Assembly: GCF_000315445.1 (NCBI RefSeq)
Contig: NZ_JH992957.1
Location: forward strand, 381,675 to 445,674
From: Alloiococcus otitis ATCC 51267
GTDB lineage: Bacteria > Bacillota > Bacilli > Lactobacillales > Carnobacteriaceae_A
Direction of reading: 5' to 3'
DNA length: 64,000 nt
Part shown: positions 18,061 to 26,700 of the stretch, in pieces
How positions within the stretch are numbered: position 1 is the stretch's first letter
Layout: each line of letters starts with the position of its first letter
Translations under genes and position numbers: made by a program
Notes under the pieces: generated by a model
The model's database searches: none
Told to the model about the DNA's origin: nothing
Seen by the model: the letters and a program-made list of their open reading frames with translations, nothing else

Positions 18061-19035
18061 ATGGCACAAGACAAGCTAATCGGAATTGACCTGGGTGGGA
18101 CCACGACTAAGTTTGCCCTACTCACACAAACTGGCAAGATAGTGGACAAATGGTCGATTAAGACCCAGACAGAAGACCATGGGAGTCAGATCCTGCCGAA
18201 TATGATTGCTTCGATTCAGGCCAAGTTAGAGGAATGGAAGTTGACTAGCCAAGACATCTTAGGCATTGGCATGGGATCTCCTGGCTCTGTTGACCGCAAG
18301 GCAGGGACAGTTGTGGGGGCCTATAACTTGAACTGGCAGGAGGTCCAAGCAGTTAAAGCAACCATGGAAGAAGAGTTAGGCCTAGACTTTTACCTGGACA
18401 ATGATGCCAATGTGGCCGCCTTAGGTGAACAATGGCAGGGGGCTGGAGACCAAGACCCCAACCTGGTCTTTATGACCCTTGGAACAGGAGTAGGCGGGGG
18501 GATCATCTTGGACAACCAGCTGGTCCACGGCGCCCATGATACAGCTGGTGAAATCGGCCACTTAACTGTATCCAATGACCGATTTGACTTCCCTTGTACT
18601 TGTGGCAAGTCTGGCTGCCTGGAATCCATCGCCAGTGCCAGTGGTATTGTTAAGGTGGCCCAACAAATGTTGGCTGAAAATAAGGGTCAAAGTCAGCTCT
18701 ACCAAGTGGCTGACCGGGGAGATTTGGAGGCCAAGGTCATTTTTGACCTGGCTAAGCAAGGGGACGACTTAGCTTTATTGATCGTCGACATTGTTTGTGA
18801 TTACCTAGCCTTCGCCGCCGGCAATATTGCCAATATTGTCAATCCGTCTGTTATTGTGATTGGTGGCGGGGTATCTCAGGCAGGAGCTATTTTAAAGGAA
18901 ACCGTGGAAAAACACCTGGCCGACTACTTGTTTCCGCCCCTAAGGGATAAGACCAGGGTCAAGATTGCTCAACTGGAAAGTGATGCCGGGGTGATCGGGG
19001 CAGGATCTTTAGTTTTAAAAGAAAAATTAGCTTAA
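18061..19035 (+). CDS. glcK: ROK-family glucokinase
   Basis: A 324-residue kinase that phosphorylates glucose with ATP, feeding glycolysis and, through zwf, the pentose phosphate pathway. Seen: GIDLGGTTTKFALL (phosphate-binding loop), LDNDANVAALGE with the catalytic Asp, LGTGVGGGIILD, the His of GEIGHLTV, and the zinc loop CTCGKSGCLESIAS. No DNA-binding domain is present, so it is an enzyme and not a ROK repressor. The ATG follows ACGAGGAG. It lies between the rhomboid protease and the rhodanese-like gene, with 3-17 bp gaps, in one transcript. Confidence 0.93.
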   Translation: MAQDKLIGIDLGGTTTKFALLTQTGKIVDKWSIKTQTEDHGSQILPNMIASIQAKLEEWKLTSQDILGIGMGSPGSVDRKAGTVVGAYNLNWQEVQAVKATMEEELGLDFYLDNDANVAALGEQWQGAGDQDPNLVFMTLGTGVGGGIILDNQLVHGAHDTAGEIGHLTVSNDRFDFPCTCGKSGCLESIASASGIVKVAQQMLAENKGQSQLYQVADRGDLEAKVIFDLAKQGDDLALLIVDIVCDYLAFAAGNIANIVNPSVIVIGGGVSQAGAILKETVEKHLADYLFPPLRDKTRVKIAQLESDAGVIGAGSLVLKEKLA

Positions 19036-19047
19036 AGGATGATTGGA

Positions 19048-19452
19048 TTGGATATAAATAATGCTTTACGATTGTTAATCATTGTAGTTGGCTTGGGCTG
19101 GGCAATTTATGAGATTGTCCAATTTGTCCGGCGCAGGAAGGCTGCGACTCCTTTGACCAATGAGGAATTTAAAGAGGACATCCGCAAGGCCCAAGTCATC
19201 GACGTCCGGGAGAAGGATGAATTTAAACGCAAGCATATTTTAGGGGCAAGGAGCCTCCCTTATTCCCAGTTTAAACAAAGAATGAATGAATTACGTAAGG
19301 ACCAACCCATTTATTTATATGAAGAAAACAAGATGCTGAGCTTGCGGGCAGGCTTGAAATTAAAGGAAAACGGCTTTGAAGATATCTATTACTTAAAAGA
19401 TGGCTTTTCCAATTGGGATGGCCGGACAAAAAGTGACAGGCTTGACAATTAA
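19048..19452 (+). CDS. Rhodanese-like membrane-anchored protein without the catalytic cysteine
   Basis: About 134 residues: an N-terminal membrane segment (ALRLLIIVVGLGWAIYEIV) followed by a rhodanese fold (AQVIDVREKDEFKRKHILGA, then SLPYSQF and YLKDGFSNWDG). In active rhodaneses a Cys begins the loop after the central strand; here that loop reads YLYEENKMLS with no Cys, so sulfurtransferase activity is unlikely. YqhL-type proteins of related lactic bacteria commonly show this loss. TTG 19048 is preferred to ATG 19039 because AAAGGA is otherwise too close. It is last in the rhomboid-glucokinase transcript. Its role is unknown. Confidence 0.75.
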   Translation: MDINNALRLLIIVVGLGWAIYEIVQFVRRRKAATPLTNEEFKEDIRKAQVIDVREKDEFKRKHILGARSLPYSQFKQRMNELRKDQPIYLYEENKMLSLRAGLKLKENGFEDIYYLKDGFSNWDGRTKSDRLDN

Positions 19453-19463
19453 GACTCGATTCA

Positions 19464-19525
19464 GTAACATGTCTATGTTACTTTAATCAGTGGAAAACAA
19501 GAGGAGATCATTGTGATTTCCTCTT
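19464..19525 (+). promoter_or_regulatory. Hairpins before and over the MFS start site
   Basis: GTAACAT (19464-19470) pairs with ATGTTAC (19475-19481), followed by TTTAAT, a weak terminator-like hairpin. Next, AAGAGGA (19499-19505), which contains the ribosome site, can pair with TCCTCTT (19519-19525) so that the GTG start lies in the loop. Confidence 0.4.
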
Positions 19526-21024
19526 TCTATTTAGTAGGAGTCTTGAGATTGAGTAGTGAAAATAAATTAACCTTCAAACACTTCCTTGCAAACCAGTTGA
19601 CCAAAAGGGACAATTTACAAATCCCCCGTTGGCAAATTTTTGCCGTTTTATTTACAGGAGCCGTGATTGTGGTTCTCAACCAAACGGCCATGTCTACCGC
19701 CTTGCCTAATATGATTGAAAGTTTGGGCATTGACCCTAGCCTAGGCCAGTGGATTGTCTCGGGTTATACCTTGGTCAAAGGGATTATGGTCCCCATAACC
19801 GCCTTTGCCATGACCAAGTACCGGACACGGAACTTTTTTATTTTAATGTTGGCCCTCTTCTGTACCGGTAGTTTTTTGACTGGTCTGGGCTTTAATTTTC
19901 CGGTTGTGGTCATGGGGACAGTCATCCAGGGTATAGCGGCTGGGATGATCATCCCCTTGATGCAGACCGTCCTCTTGACCTTGATGCCGGTTGAAAGCCG
20001 AGGCACTGCTATGGGGGTAATGAGTGGGGTTATTGGTATTGGTCCAGCACTGGGTCCCCTTGTCGGTGGGGTCATTGTTGATGCTTTCACCTGGGAAATT
20101 TTATTCTACATCTGGGCCTTAATCACCCTTTTATTGGTTCCTTTAACTTGGCTGGTCTTACCCGATGTATTGCCAAATGCAGATTTAACCATTAATTGGG
20201 CCAATATCCGGGACTCCCTCATTGGTTTTGGCCTCCTCCTCTTTAGCTTGTCAGTCTTTGGTTCTTCCGGTTTTTCTTCGGTCATTGCCTGGGTCAGCTT
20301 GCTTATCGGTTTAGTCTTTGTCGCCAAGTTTATCCACTTCAACCTCAAGGCAGACCAACCAATCTTAAATCTTAGACTCTTTAAAAAAACCTATTACCGT
20401 CGGGCTGTCTTGGTAGCCACCTTGGGGATTGTCATTATTTCTTGCCTATCCAATGTTATCCCTATTTATGTTCAAACTGTTAGGGGCTTGGGGGCTTCCA
20501 TAGCAGGCTTAATCTTAATGCCAGCTGGTATCATCAAAACCATCTTAGCTCCTATCTCAGGCAAACTTTATGACAAGGTTGGAGTGGCTCGGATTGGCCT
20601 TATCGGTGGTATCTTACTTTTAGTTGGGTCCTTATTACTAGTTACCCTCAATGAAGCTAGCTCCCTTTACTTACTGATGATTTACTACGGCATCTTATCA
20701 GCCGGTTTTGGCTTGTTTAATATCCCTATTACCACTGCTGGCATGAATATTATGGCCAAGGAAGATATGGGACATGCGACTTCAGCCCGGCAAACGGTCC
20801 GGCAAATCTCTTCAAGTTTTGCCGTTTCCCTCTCCTTTATCATCATGACCCTGGTGACTATTGCCACTTCCGGCCAATCGGTGGGGGTTTTCCAAGATGG
20901 CGGTCCGACAGACTTAAATATGGCAGGAGTCCGAGGCGCCTTTATCTTGGTGGCTATATTTTCAATCCTAGCCATGATCTTGATCTTCTTTTTAAAAGAC
21001 CCTAAAGAAAAACCAGACCAATAG
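19513..21024 (+). CDS. MFS multidrug exporter, DHA2 (EmrB/QacA, LmrB-like)
   Basis: A 503-residue proton-driven efflux transporter with 14 predicted membrane segments. Diagnostic stretches are LNQTAMSTALPNMIESLG in the first helix, WIVSGYTLVKGIMVP in the second, GMIIPLMQTVLLTLMP, and motif C-like GVIGIGPALGPLVGG in the fifth. The substrate cannot be read from sequence; members export drugs, dyes or bile salts. GTG 19513 follows GAGGAGA, but this ribosome site can be buried in a hairpin with the start codon; an alternative TTG lies about 36 bases downstream behind AGGAG. A bidirectional terminator follows. Confidence 0.88.
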   Translation: MISSFYLVGVLRLSSENKLTFKHFLANQLTKRDNLQIPRWQIFAVLFTGAVIVVLNQTAMSTALPNMIESLGIDPSLGQWIVSGYTLVKGIMVPITAFAMTKYRTRNFFILMLALFCTGSFLTGLGFNFPVVVMGTVIQGIAAGMIIPLMQTVLLTLMPVESRGTAMGVMSGVIGIGPALGPLVGGVIVDAFTWEILFYIWALITLLLVPLTWLVLPDVLPNADLTINWANIRDSLIGFGLLLFSLSVFGSSGFSSVIAWVSLLIGLVFVAKFIHFNLKADQPILNLRLFKKTYYRRAVLVATLGIVIISCLSNVIPIYVQTVRGLGASIAGLILMPAGIIKTILAPISGKLYDKVGVARIGLIGGILLLVGSLLLVTLNEASSLYLLMIYYGILSAGFGLFNIPITTAGMNIMAKEDMGHATSARQTVRQISSSFAVSLSFIIMTLVTIATSGQSVGVFQDGGPTDLNMAGVRGAFILVAIFSILAMILIFFLKDPKEKPDQ

Positions 21025-21029
21025 ACTTT

Positions 21030-21058
21030 AATAAGGCACAAGTCCTGTGCCTTATTTT
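21030..21058. terminator. Bidirectional terminator after the MFS gene
   Basis: AATAAGGCACA (21030-21040) and TGTGCCTTATT (21046-21056) form an 11-bp stem with an AGTCC loop. It separates the convergent MFS and kinase-regulator genes. Confidence 0.88.
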
Positions 21059-21105
21059 AATGGTTTGCTAGACCTAATTGCCTGTACAACTTTACTCCTG
21101 TCCCT

Positions 21106-21915
21106 TTACTCTTCCTGGCTTAAGTAGTCCTTGATGATGGCCGTTGTTTCTTCTATGGACTTGTTGGAGACGTTGATGGTGAAGCAACCCAGGTCTTGGT
21201 AGAGCTGGTTGGCAAAGTCCAGTTCAGCCTCTATTCGCTCTTGGGTAGAGTAAAGCATGTTGTCATCCAAGCCATATGCCCGCATCCGTTCCTTGCGAAT
21301 GGCCAGTAAAAGGTCTTTGCTGTTGGTGAGGCCAATAATCTTCCTTGGGTCAACCTGATAGATTTGGTTGGGAATGGTGGATTCCGGCATAACAGGGAGG
21401 TTGGCTACCTTAAAGCCTTCATTGGCCAGGTAAATAGAAAGAGGGGTCTTGGAAGTTCGGGAAACTCCCAATAAGATAATATCCGCCTGCAAAAAACCAT
21501 TGGGGTCTTGGCCGTCATCATATTGGACGGCAAATTCCATGGCATTGATCCGGTCGAAGTAGGCTTGGTTTAGTTGGTGGTTGGCCCCAGCTTCTTGGCT
21601 AGGGGCATGCCCAATCCGGTCTGCTAGGTATTCGGTCAAGGGGGTCAGGAGGTTAAAGGCAAAGAGGTCATGTTCCTCTTGAAAGCTCTCCACCAAGCTG
21701 ACATGGTCTAGCTTGGCAAAGTTATAGATAACCATAGCTTCCCTGTCTTTGGCCCGGGTTAGGATAGCCAAGAGTTCTTGGTCGTCTTTGATAAAAGGAA
21801 AGTTTTTAATGGGGACCTTGTGGCTAGGGAACTGGGCTAGAGCACTTTTGGCTACATTGATGGCCGTATTGCCGACTGAATCGGAAAGGGTATAGATGAT
21901 AAGACCAGGGTTCAT
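21106..21915 (-). CDS. Pyruvate,phosphate dikinase regulatory protein (DUF299)
   Basis: A bifunctional ADP-dependent kinase and phosphate-dependent pyrophosphorylase that switches pyruvate,phosphate dikinase off and on. It has 269 residues, family length. The N-terminal IYTLSDSVGNTA and FPFIKDDQEL match DUF299, and the P-loop-like GVSRTSKTPLSIYLAN is the family's nucleotide-binding motif, followed by VDPRKIIGLTNS. No pyruvate,phosphate dikinase gene lies in the window, so the target must be elsewhere. It is divergent from zur; the two TATAAT -10 boxes overlap at 21953-21962. Bacillota with zur/yqfV beside yqfL make the pairing familiar. Confidence 0.9.
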   Translation of the reverse strand: MNPGLIIYTLSDSVGNTAINVAKSALAQFPSHKVPIKNFPFIKDDQELLAILTRAKDREAMVIYNFAKLDHVSLVESFQEEHDLFAFNLLTPLTEYLADRIGHAPSQEAGANHQLNQAYFDRINAMEFAVQYDDGQDPNGFLQADIILLGVSRTSKTPLSIYLANEGFKVANLPVMPESTIPNQIYQVDPRKIIGLTNSKDLLLAIRKERMRAYGLDDNMLYSTQERIEAELDFANQLYQDLGCFTINVSNKSIEETTAIIKDYLSQEE

Positions 21916-22006
21916 TGAATCATCCTCCTTTGTTTTTCTGTCTTGAACCTAGTATAATTATACAATAAGTAGTAGCTGAATACATGAGCTAGAAGGGGTG
22001 GAGAAG

Positions 22007-22444
22007 TTGACAACTTATGAAGAAGCACTTGACATCTTAAAAGACAACAAGTTAAAACTAACCTCCAAACGAAAAAGGATGGTTGAAATTCTCTATGATG
22101 AAGATAAGTACCTGTCAGCTAGTGACGTCCAGGCCAAGATGAGCCAAGACTACCAGGGGATCAGCCCAGACACCATCTATCGTAACCTTTATACCTTTTA
22201 TGACCTCGGTATTATCGAGAAGACCGAGTTAAAAGGAGAAAAAGTCTTTCGGTCTCACTGTGATGTCCATGACCACCACCACCATTTTATTTGCAAAAAC
22301 TGTGGCCAGACCAGGGAAATTGATGCCTGCCCCCTAGACTACTTCCAGGTCCAACTCCCAGGATGTGAGATCCAGTCCCACCGTTTTGAAGTCTACGGCC
22401 TGTGTGAAAAATGTAATCAAAAACTCAACCATCAGGCATCTTAG
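22007..22444 (+). CDS. zur: Fur-family zinc uptake regulator Zur
   Basis: A DNA-binding repressor of about 145 residues that senses zinc. The N-terminal winged helix includes KLTSKRKRMVEIL and GISPDTIYRNLYTFYDLGI. The metal region HDHHHHFICKNCGQTREID, followed by ACP and a second CxxC (YGLCEKCNQ), is very close to Bacillus Zur, with the structural zinc Cys4 site intact. PerR- or Fur-type assignments fit less well because of the HHHHHF stretch and ACP. TTG 22007 is preferred over GTG 21998, which lies on top of its AAGGGG site. No zinc transporter gene is adjacent. Confidence 0.87.
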   Translation: MTTYEEALDILKDNKLKLTSKRKRMVEILYDEDKYLSASDVQAKMSQDYQGISPDTIYRNLYTFYDLGIIEKTELKGEKVFRSHCDVHDHHHHFICKNCGQTREIDACPLDYFQVQLPGCEIQSHRFEVYGLCEKCNQKLNHQAS

Positions 22445-22520
22445 TCCGGCTTAAGCCCATCAATAGCTAGCTTAGGCGTATCTTTTTTGTGAAAAATGTA
22501 AAAAATAAGTGAAGCCGTTA

Positions 22521-22549
22521 TTGACTGATTTGGTCATGTTTTATATAAT
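22521..22549 (+). promoter_or_regulatory. Strong sigma-A promoter of rpsU
   Basis: TTGACT (22521-22526), 17-bp spacer, TATAAT (22544-22549). It is one of the best promoter matches in the window. Confidence 0.9.
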
Positions 22550-22555
22550 GAAACT

Positions 22556-22670
22556 TGAATTGAATAATCATTCAATTAATATTGTTTTTAGGCTTTTGCC
22601 CAAGGTAAGGAAGTTCGTAATGAAATGTGTTTTCATCTGCAAACGGAACTACCTGAACGAACGAGGGGAG
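22556..22670 (+). promoter_or_regulatory. Structured 5' leader of rpsU
   Basis: The predicted transcript starts with a perfect hairpin ATTGAAT/ATTCAAT (22559-22576). Further on, GGAAGTTC (22609-22616) can pair with GAACTACC (22646-22653) with one mismatch, enclosing ATGAAA/TTTCAT (22620-22636). The ribosome site follows immediately. Possible binding site for an autoregulating ribosomal protein; I do not recognise a named class. Confidence 0.5.
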
Positions 22671-22680
22671 GGGAACTGCA

Positions 22681-22863
22681 TTGACTAAAACAAATGTCAA
22701 AAAAGGTGAGTCCATTGATGACGCTCTTCGTCGTTTCAAACGTTCTGTTTCTAAAAGTGGTACGTTAAGAGAAGCACGTAAACGTGAACACTACGAAAAA
22801 CCAAGTGTTCGACGAAAGAAAAAATCTGAAGAGGCTAGAAAACGTAACCGCAGAAGACGTTAA
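22681..22863 (+). CDS. rpsU: 30S ribosomal protein S21
   Basis: A 60-residue basic protein of the small subunit, near the anti-Shine-Dalgarno end of 16S rRNA. It reads [20 protein letters not shown], then the [16 protein letters not shown] stretch typical of S21, ending in an Arg-rich tail. It starts with TTG behind GGGGAGGGG. It is followed after 26 bp by the yqeY gene, the standard Bacillota arrangement, and both share the promoter at 22521. Confidence 0.95.
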   Translation: MTKTNVKKGESIDDALRRFKRSVSKSGTLREARKREHYEKPSVRRKKKSEEARKRNRRRR

Positions 22864-22889
22864 GTGAATAAGTAGCGAGGGAGATCGTC

Positions 22890-23333
22890 TTGACCATTCT
22901 AGAACAATTAAACGATGATATGAAAAAGGCGATGAAGGCTAAGGATAAAGAATCCTTGAAGACCATTCGGATGCTCAAATCATCGCTACAAAAAGAACAA
23001 TTGAACAAGCAGGCTGACTTGTCTGAAGACGATGAGATCGCTGTTATCTCTAGCGAGAAGAAACAGCGCCAAGATTCTTTAAAAGAATTCCAGTCAGCTG
23101 GCCGGGATGATTTGGTGGACCAAGTTAAAGGAGAACTGGAAGTTGTTGACCGCTACCTACCAGAGCAGTTAACAGATGAAGAAGTCGACCAACTTGTCCA
23201 AGAAACCATCCAGGAAACTGGAGCCAAGTCCATGCAAGACATGGGCAAGGTTATGGGAGCCATCATGCCCAAGGTTAAAGGTAGGGCAGATGGTGGCCAG
23301 GTCAATTCAATTGTCAAACAATACTTATCATAG
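22890..23333 (+). CDS. yqeY: GatB/YqeY domain protein
   Basis: A 147-residue soluble protein, related to the C-terminal tRNA-binding domain of the GatB amidotransferase subunit. Seen: DMKKAMKAKDKESLKTIRML near the start, KKQRQDSLKEFQSAGRDDL in the middle, and MGKVMGAIMPKVKGRADGGQ at the C-terminus, all family hallmarks. A role with tRNA is supposed but not shown. It uses a TTG start after GAGGGAG. It is co-transcribed with rpsU and ends at the terminator at 23339. Confidence 0.9.
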   Translation: MTILEQLNDDMKKAMKAKDKESLKTIRMLKSSLQKEQLNKQADLSEDDEIAVISSEKKQRQDSLKEFQSAGRDDLVDQVKGELEVVDRYLPEQLTDEEVDQLVQETIQETGAKSMQDMGKVMGAIMPKVKGRADGGQVNSIVKQYLS

Positions 23334-23338
23334 ATCGA

Positions 23339-23366
23339 AAGGACCAGGCTAACCTGGTCCTTTTCC
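23339..23366 (+). terminator. Terminator after yqeY
   Basis: AGGACCAGG and CCTGGTCCT form a 9-bp stem with a CTAA loop, followed by TTTTCCT. Confidence 0.88.
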
Positions 23367-23474
23367 TATCCCAAGATTTTTAAATAATTTTCCTTTTTAT
23401 CACCACCAAAATGGCAAGGCCCCCTTTTGTATGCTATTATAGGGGGGAATATTGATAAAAGGAGCGAATCATTT

Positions 23475-24479
23475 TTGACAGACCAAACATTTCAATCGGT
23501 AAGGACATTTGAGGATCCCGAGGCGGCTATCGCCATCTTTGGATCCCAAAATAGCTACCTAGCCTTGGTGGAAGAAGAGCTGGACATTACCCTCTCCACT
23601 AGGGGTAATAAGATGATCCTCAAGGGTGAGGAAGACCGGGTCACCTTGGCAGGTGAGATCATTTCCCAATTGGAATTTTTGTATGAAAAGAACAGTCAAA
23701 TTACCGAGTCCGATGTCCTAAGCGCAATTCGTTTGGCTAAAAGTGGGCAGATTAACCAATTCATTAAAATGTACGAAAATATTATTGGTCGAGACGTAGA
23801 CGGCAAGCCTATCCGGGTGAGAAATGTTGGCCAACAGCGGTATGTAGATACGGTGAGTCGCAACGACATTGTCTTTGGCCTGGGACCTGCCGGAACTGGG
23901 AAGACTTTTTTGGCTGTCGCCTTGGCAGTCGAAGCCCTCAGACGTAACCAGGTTAAGCGAATCATCTTAACCCGTCCAGCAGTAGAAGCCGGAGAAAGCC
24001 TGGGTTTTTTGCCAGGGGACTTGAAAGAAAAGGTCGACCCCTACCTCAGACCCTTGTATGATGCCCTTTTTGCTATCTTTGGGGTGAGCCATACCAATCG
24101 CTTGATGGAAAGGGAAACCATTGAAATTGCCCCCCTAGCTTATATGCGGGGCCGAACCCTGGATGATGCCTTTGTGATCTTAGATGAAGCTCAAAATACC
24201 ACCATTCCCCAGATGAAAATGTTCTTAACCCGGCTGGGTTTTGGGTCCAAGATGATTATCAACGGGGATGTCAGCCAGATCGACTTGCCGAGAGGAGTAA
24301 CTTCAGGTTTGGTTCACGCGGATAAAATACTCAAGCAGACACAGGGTATTGGCCACGTTAAATTTGAAACAGCTGATGTGGTTAGACACCAATTGGTTAC
24401 TCGGGTTATTGAAGCTTATGACCGCCATAAAAAAGGTCAAGTAACCGATGAAGAAAGCCAGGAGAAAGAAGAGGACTAG
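23475..24479 (+). CDS. phoH: PhoH-family ATPase
   Basis: A protein of about 334 residues with an N-terminal KH-like region (residues ~1-100) and a C-terminal P-loop ATPase domain. Motifs: GLGPAGTGKTFLAVALAV (Walker A), FVILDEAQNTTIPQMKMFLT (Walker B) and NGDVSQIDLPRG. PhoH-like proteins are thought to act in RNA metabolism, and the link to ybeY and era, both in 16S rRNA maturation, supports this. TTG 23475 follows AGGAGCG at eight bases; upstream codons in frame lack a ribosome site. It heads the phoH-ybeY-dgkA-cdd-era-recO cluster. Confidence 0.93.
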   Translation: MTDQTFQSVRTFEDPEAAIAIFGSQNSYLALVEEELDITLSTRGNKMILKGEEDRVTLAGEIISQLEFLYEKNSQITESDVLSAIRLAKSGQINQFIKMYENIIGRDVDGKPIRVRNVGQQRYVDTVSRNDIVFGLGPAGTGKTFLAVALAVEALRRNQVKRIILTRPAVEAGESLGFLPGDLKEKVDPYLRPLYDALFAIFGVSHTNRLMERETIEIAPLAYMRGRTLDDAFVILDEAQNTTIPQMKMFLTRLGFGSKMIINGDVSQIDLPRGVTSGLVHADKILKQTQGIGHVKFETADVVRHQLVTRVIEAYDRHKKGQVTDEESQEKEED

Positions 24480-24482
24480 GAA

Positions 24483-24962
24483 ATGGAGATTGAAATTATC
24501 GATAAAAACGATGCCCTATCCTCAAATTTTCGAGACTTGGTTCATGATTTGCTGGTTTTTTCGGCCCAGTATCTTAACTTAAGTGACCAGGTTGAGGTGT
24601 CGGTTACCATCGTAGATAATGAGGAGATTCGGCAAATTAACCGGGACTACCGGGGCAAGGACTATGCGACTGACGTTATCTCCTTTGCCATGCGGGATGT
24701 TATCGAAGACGACCCCTTATGCCAAATGGATATGGCCCCTTTACAAGCCTTTGACCTTATGTTGGGGGATTTAATTATTTCCATAGACAAGGTTAAGTCT
24801 CAAGCCAAGGAGTACGGTCACTCCCAAAGAAGAGAATTGGCCTTCTTGGTCGTCCATGGCTTCTTACACTTGAATGGCTATGACCACCACAGCCAGGCTG
24901 AAGAAGAGGAAATGTTTCAACTCCAAGAAAACATCTTGGCTGAATTTGGGGTTGGGCGCTAA
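24483..24962 (+). CDS. ybeY: rRNA maturation endoribonuclease YbeY
   Basis: A 159-residue zinc-dependent RNase involved in 16S rRNA 3'-end maturation and ribosome quality control. The zinc motif HGFLHLNGYDHHSQAEEEEMF contains the three His ligands, and the upstream INRDYRGKDYATDVISFA is the other conserved block. It starts four bases after phoH and overlaps the dgkA start by one base (TAATG), so the cluster is translationally coupled. Confidence 0.95.
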   Translation: MEIEIIDKNDALSSNFRDLVHDLLVFSAQYLNLSDQVEVSVTIVDNEEIRQINRDYRGKDYATDVISFAMRDVIEDDPLCQMDMAPLQAFDLMLGDLIISIDKVKSQAKEYGHSQRRELAFLVVHGFLHLNGYDHHSQAEEEEMFQLQENILAEFGVGR

Positions 24963-25339
24963 TGGCCGGACCGAATAAGAACAATAGTTTTCGCCAGTCA
25001 TTTAACTATGCCTGGCAGGGCTTAGTCACAGCCTTTAAGGAGGAGCGAAACTTTCGCTTCCATCTCTTGGCTAGTTTAGTGGTTTTTATCCTAGCTTTTC
25101 TTTTCTCTTTTTCAGGGCCTGAATTTTTGTGGTTGGGCCTTGCCTGTTTTAGCGTGATCTCGGCTGAGACGACCAACACCATTGTTGAGAATATCGTGGA
25201 CTTGGTCATGCCCAACTACCATCCCCAGGCCAAAAAGATCAAGGATTTGGCAGCAGGTTTGGCTCTGCTTGCAGCAGGTTTTGCCGTTTTTATTGGCCTC
25301 TTTCTCTTTTTACCCAAGTTGATCGCCCTAGTTTTTTAA
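24962..25339 (+). CDS. dgkA: Diacylglycerol/undecaprenol kinase
   Basis: A 125-residue membrane kinase. In Gram-positive bacteria this family phosphorylates undecaprenol, recycling the cell wall lipid carrier. Seen: AFKEERNFRFHLLASLVV before the first helix, the catalytic SAETTNTIVENIVDLV (usually E..NTAIE..VD), and the KKIKDLAAGLALLAAG signature before the third helix. Val/Ile substitutions in NTIVEN relative to NTAIE are conservative. The start overlaps the ybeY stop; cdd follows after 14 bp. Confidence 0.9.
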   Translation: MAGPNKNNSFRQSFNYAWQGLVTAFKEERNFRFHLLASLVVFILAFLFSFSGPEFLWLGLACFSVISAETTNTIVENIVDLVMPNYHPQAKKIKDLAAGLALLAAGFAVFIGLFLFLPKLIALVF

Positions 25340-25353
25340 AAGGATGACCCATT

Positions 25354-25773
25354 ATGATAGATGGAGACAAAGTAAAAGAAATGATTAAACAGGCAACTGT
25401 CATGTTGGACCAGGCCTATGTACCTTACTCTCATTTTCCAGTTGGAGCAGCCATTTTGACCCGAGAGGGAAAGATTTTTGCTGGATGCAATATTGAAAAT
25501 GCCTCCTATGGCCTCAGCAACTGTGCTGAACGAACGGCTATCTTTAAGGCTATCTCCAGTGGCTACCGCCAATTTGACTACTTGGTCGTCATTGGCCAAA
25601 CCGACCAGCCCATTACACCTTGCGGGGCTTGTCGCCAGGTGATGAGCGAATTTTGCCAGTCGGATATGCCTGTTTTAATGGTCAACAGCAAGGGCGATTG
25701 GGTAAGCCAGACAATCGGACAACTATTACCGGACAACTTTAAGCCAGGGGACATGGAATATGGAAAACAATGA
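25354..25773 (+). CDS. cdd: Cytidine deaminase
   Basis: A 139-residue homotetrameric zinc enzyme that deaminates cytidine and deoxycytidine to uridines in pyrimidine salvage. The zinc site is formed by [20 protein letters not shown] (with catalytic Glu) and [12 protein letters not shown]; the N-terminal [13 protein letters not shown] binds substrate. The 3' end overlaps era by 14 bases. The dgkA-cdd-era order is classic for Bacillota. Confidence 0.96.
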   Translation: MIDGDKVKEMIKQATVMLDQAYVPYSHFPVGAAILTREGKIFAGCNIENASYGLSNCAERTAIFKAISSGYRQFDYLVVIGQTDQPITPCGACRQVMSEFCQSDMPVLMVNSKGDWVSQTIGQLLPDNFKPGDMEYGKQ

Positions 25774-26692
25774 AAACAATGAAAACAAAGATAGCAAAAC
25801 ATTTAAATCAGGTTTTGTCACCCTTCTTGGCCGGCCCAATGTGGGCAAGTCAACCCTGCTCAACCAAATATTAGGCCAGAAGATTACCATTATCAGTGAC
25901 AAACCCCAAACAACCCGGAATAAAATCCAGGGTATTTACACCGACCAAGCGGGGCAAATTGTCTTTATCGACACACCTGGTATACATAAACCCAAGCACC
26001 GCCTGGGCCGGTTTATGGTGGATTCGGCTATGTCGACCATCAATGAGGTGGACCTGGTCTTATTTGTGGTCAATGTCAGGGAAAAGATTGGCCCGGGGGA
26101 CCGGTTCATTATCGACAAGTTGCGAACCATCGATACGCCAGTTTTTTTAATTATTAACCAGATTGACCAGGTCGATCCAACAGACCTCCTACCGGTTATT
26201 AGCGACTACCAAGAGGAATTCGACTTTGCCGAAGTGGTTCCAACTTCAGGCTTGGAAGGGGAAAATATCCAGGAGCTCATTCAAACCATCAAGTCTTACC
26301 TACCTGTTGGACCCCAATTTTACCCGGACGACCAGGTCTCGGACCACCCCGAATACTTTATTATTTCAGAACTCATCCGGGAGAAGGTTTTAGACTTGGC
26401 TAGAGAAGAGATTCCTCATTCAGTAGCAGTAGTAACTGAGAAGGTAGACCGAAACCAAGATGGTAAAGTCCAAACCTATGCCACCATTATTGTCGAACGC
26501 AAGAGCCAAAAGGGGATTATTATCGGCAAGCAAGGGTCCATGATTAAAAAAATTGGTAGCCTAGCTCGGCGAGATATTGAGAAACTACTGGGAGATAAGA
26601 TTTACTTGGAACTCTGGGTTAAAGTCCAAAGAGACTGGCGGGACAAGCCCAGTCGCTTAGAAGACTTTGGCTACAATGAAGACAACTATTAG
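25760..26692 (+). CDS. era: GTPase Era
   Basis: A 310-residue GTPase that binds 16S rRNA near its 3' end and assists 30S assembly. GTP motifs: GRPNVGKST (G1), [13 protein letters not shown] (G3) and NQID (G4). The C-terminal KH domain contains [20 protein letters not shown]. The first ~15 residues are Asn/Glu-rich and not conserved, so a slightly later start is possible, but no better ribosome site is seen. It overlaps the end of cdd by 14 bases; recO follows after eight bases. Confidence 0.96.
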   Translation: MENNENNENKDSKTFKSGFVTLLGRPNVGKSTLLNQILGQKITIISDKPQTTRNKIQGIYTDQAGQIVFIDTPGIHKPKHRLGRFMVDSAMSTINEVDLVLFVVNVREKIGPGDRFIIDKLRTIDTPVFLIINQIDQVDPTDLLPVISDYQEEFDFAEVVPTSGLEGENIQELIQTIKSYLPVGPQFYPDDQVSDHPEYFIISELIREKVLDLAREEIPHSVAVVTEKVDRNQDGKVQTYATIIVERKSQKGIIIGKQGSMIKKIGSLARRDIEKLLGDKIYLELWVKVQRDWRDKPSRLEDFGYNEDNY

Positions 26693-26700
26693 GGGATTTT

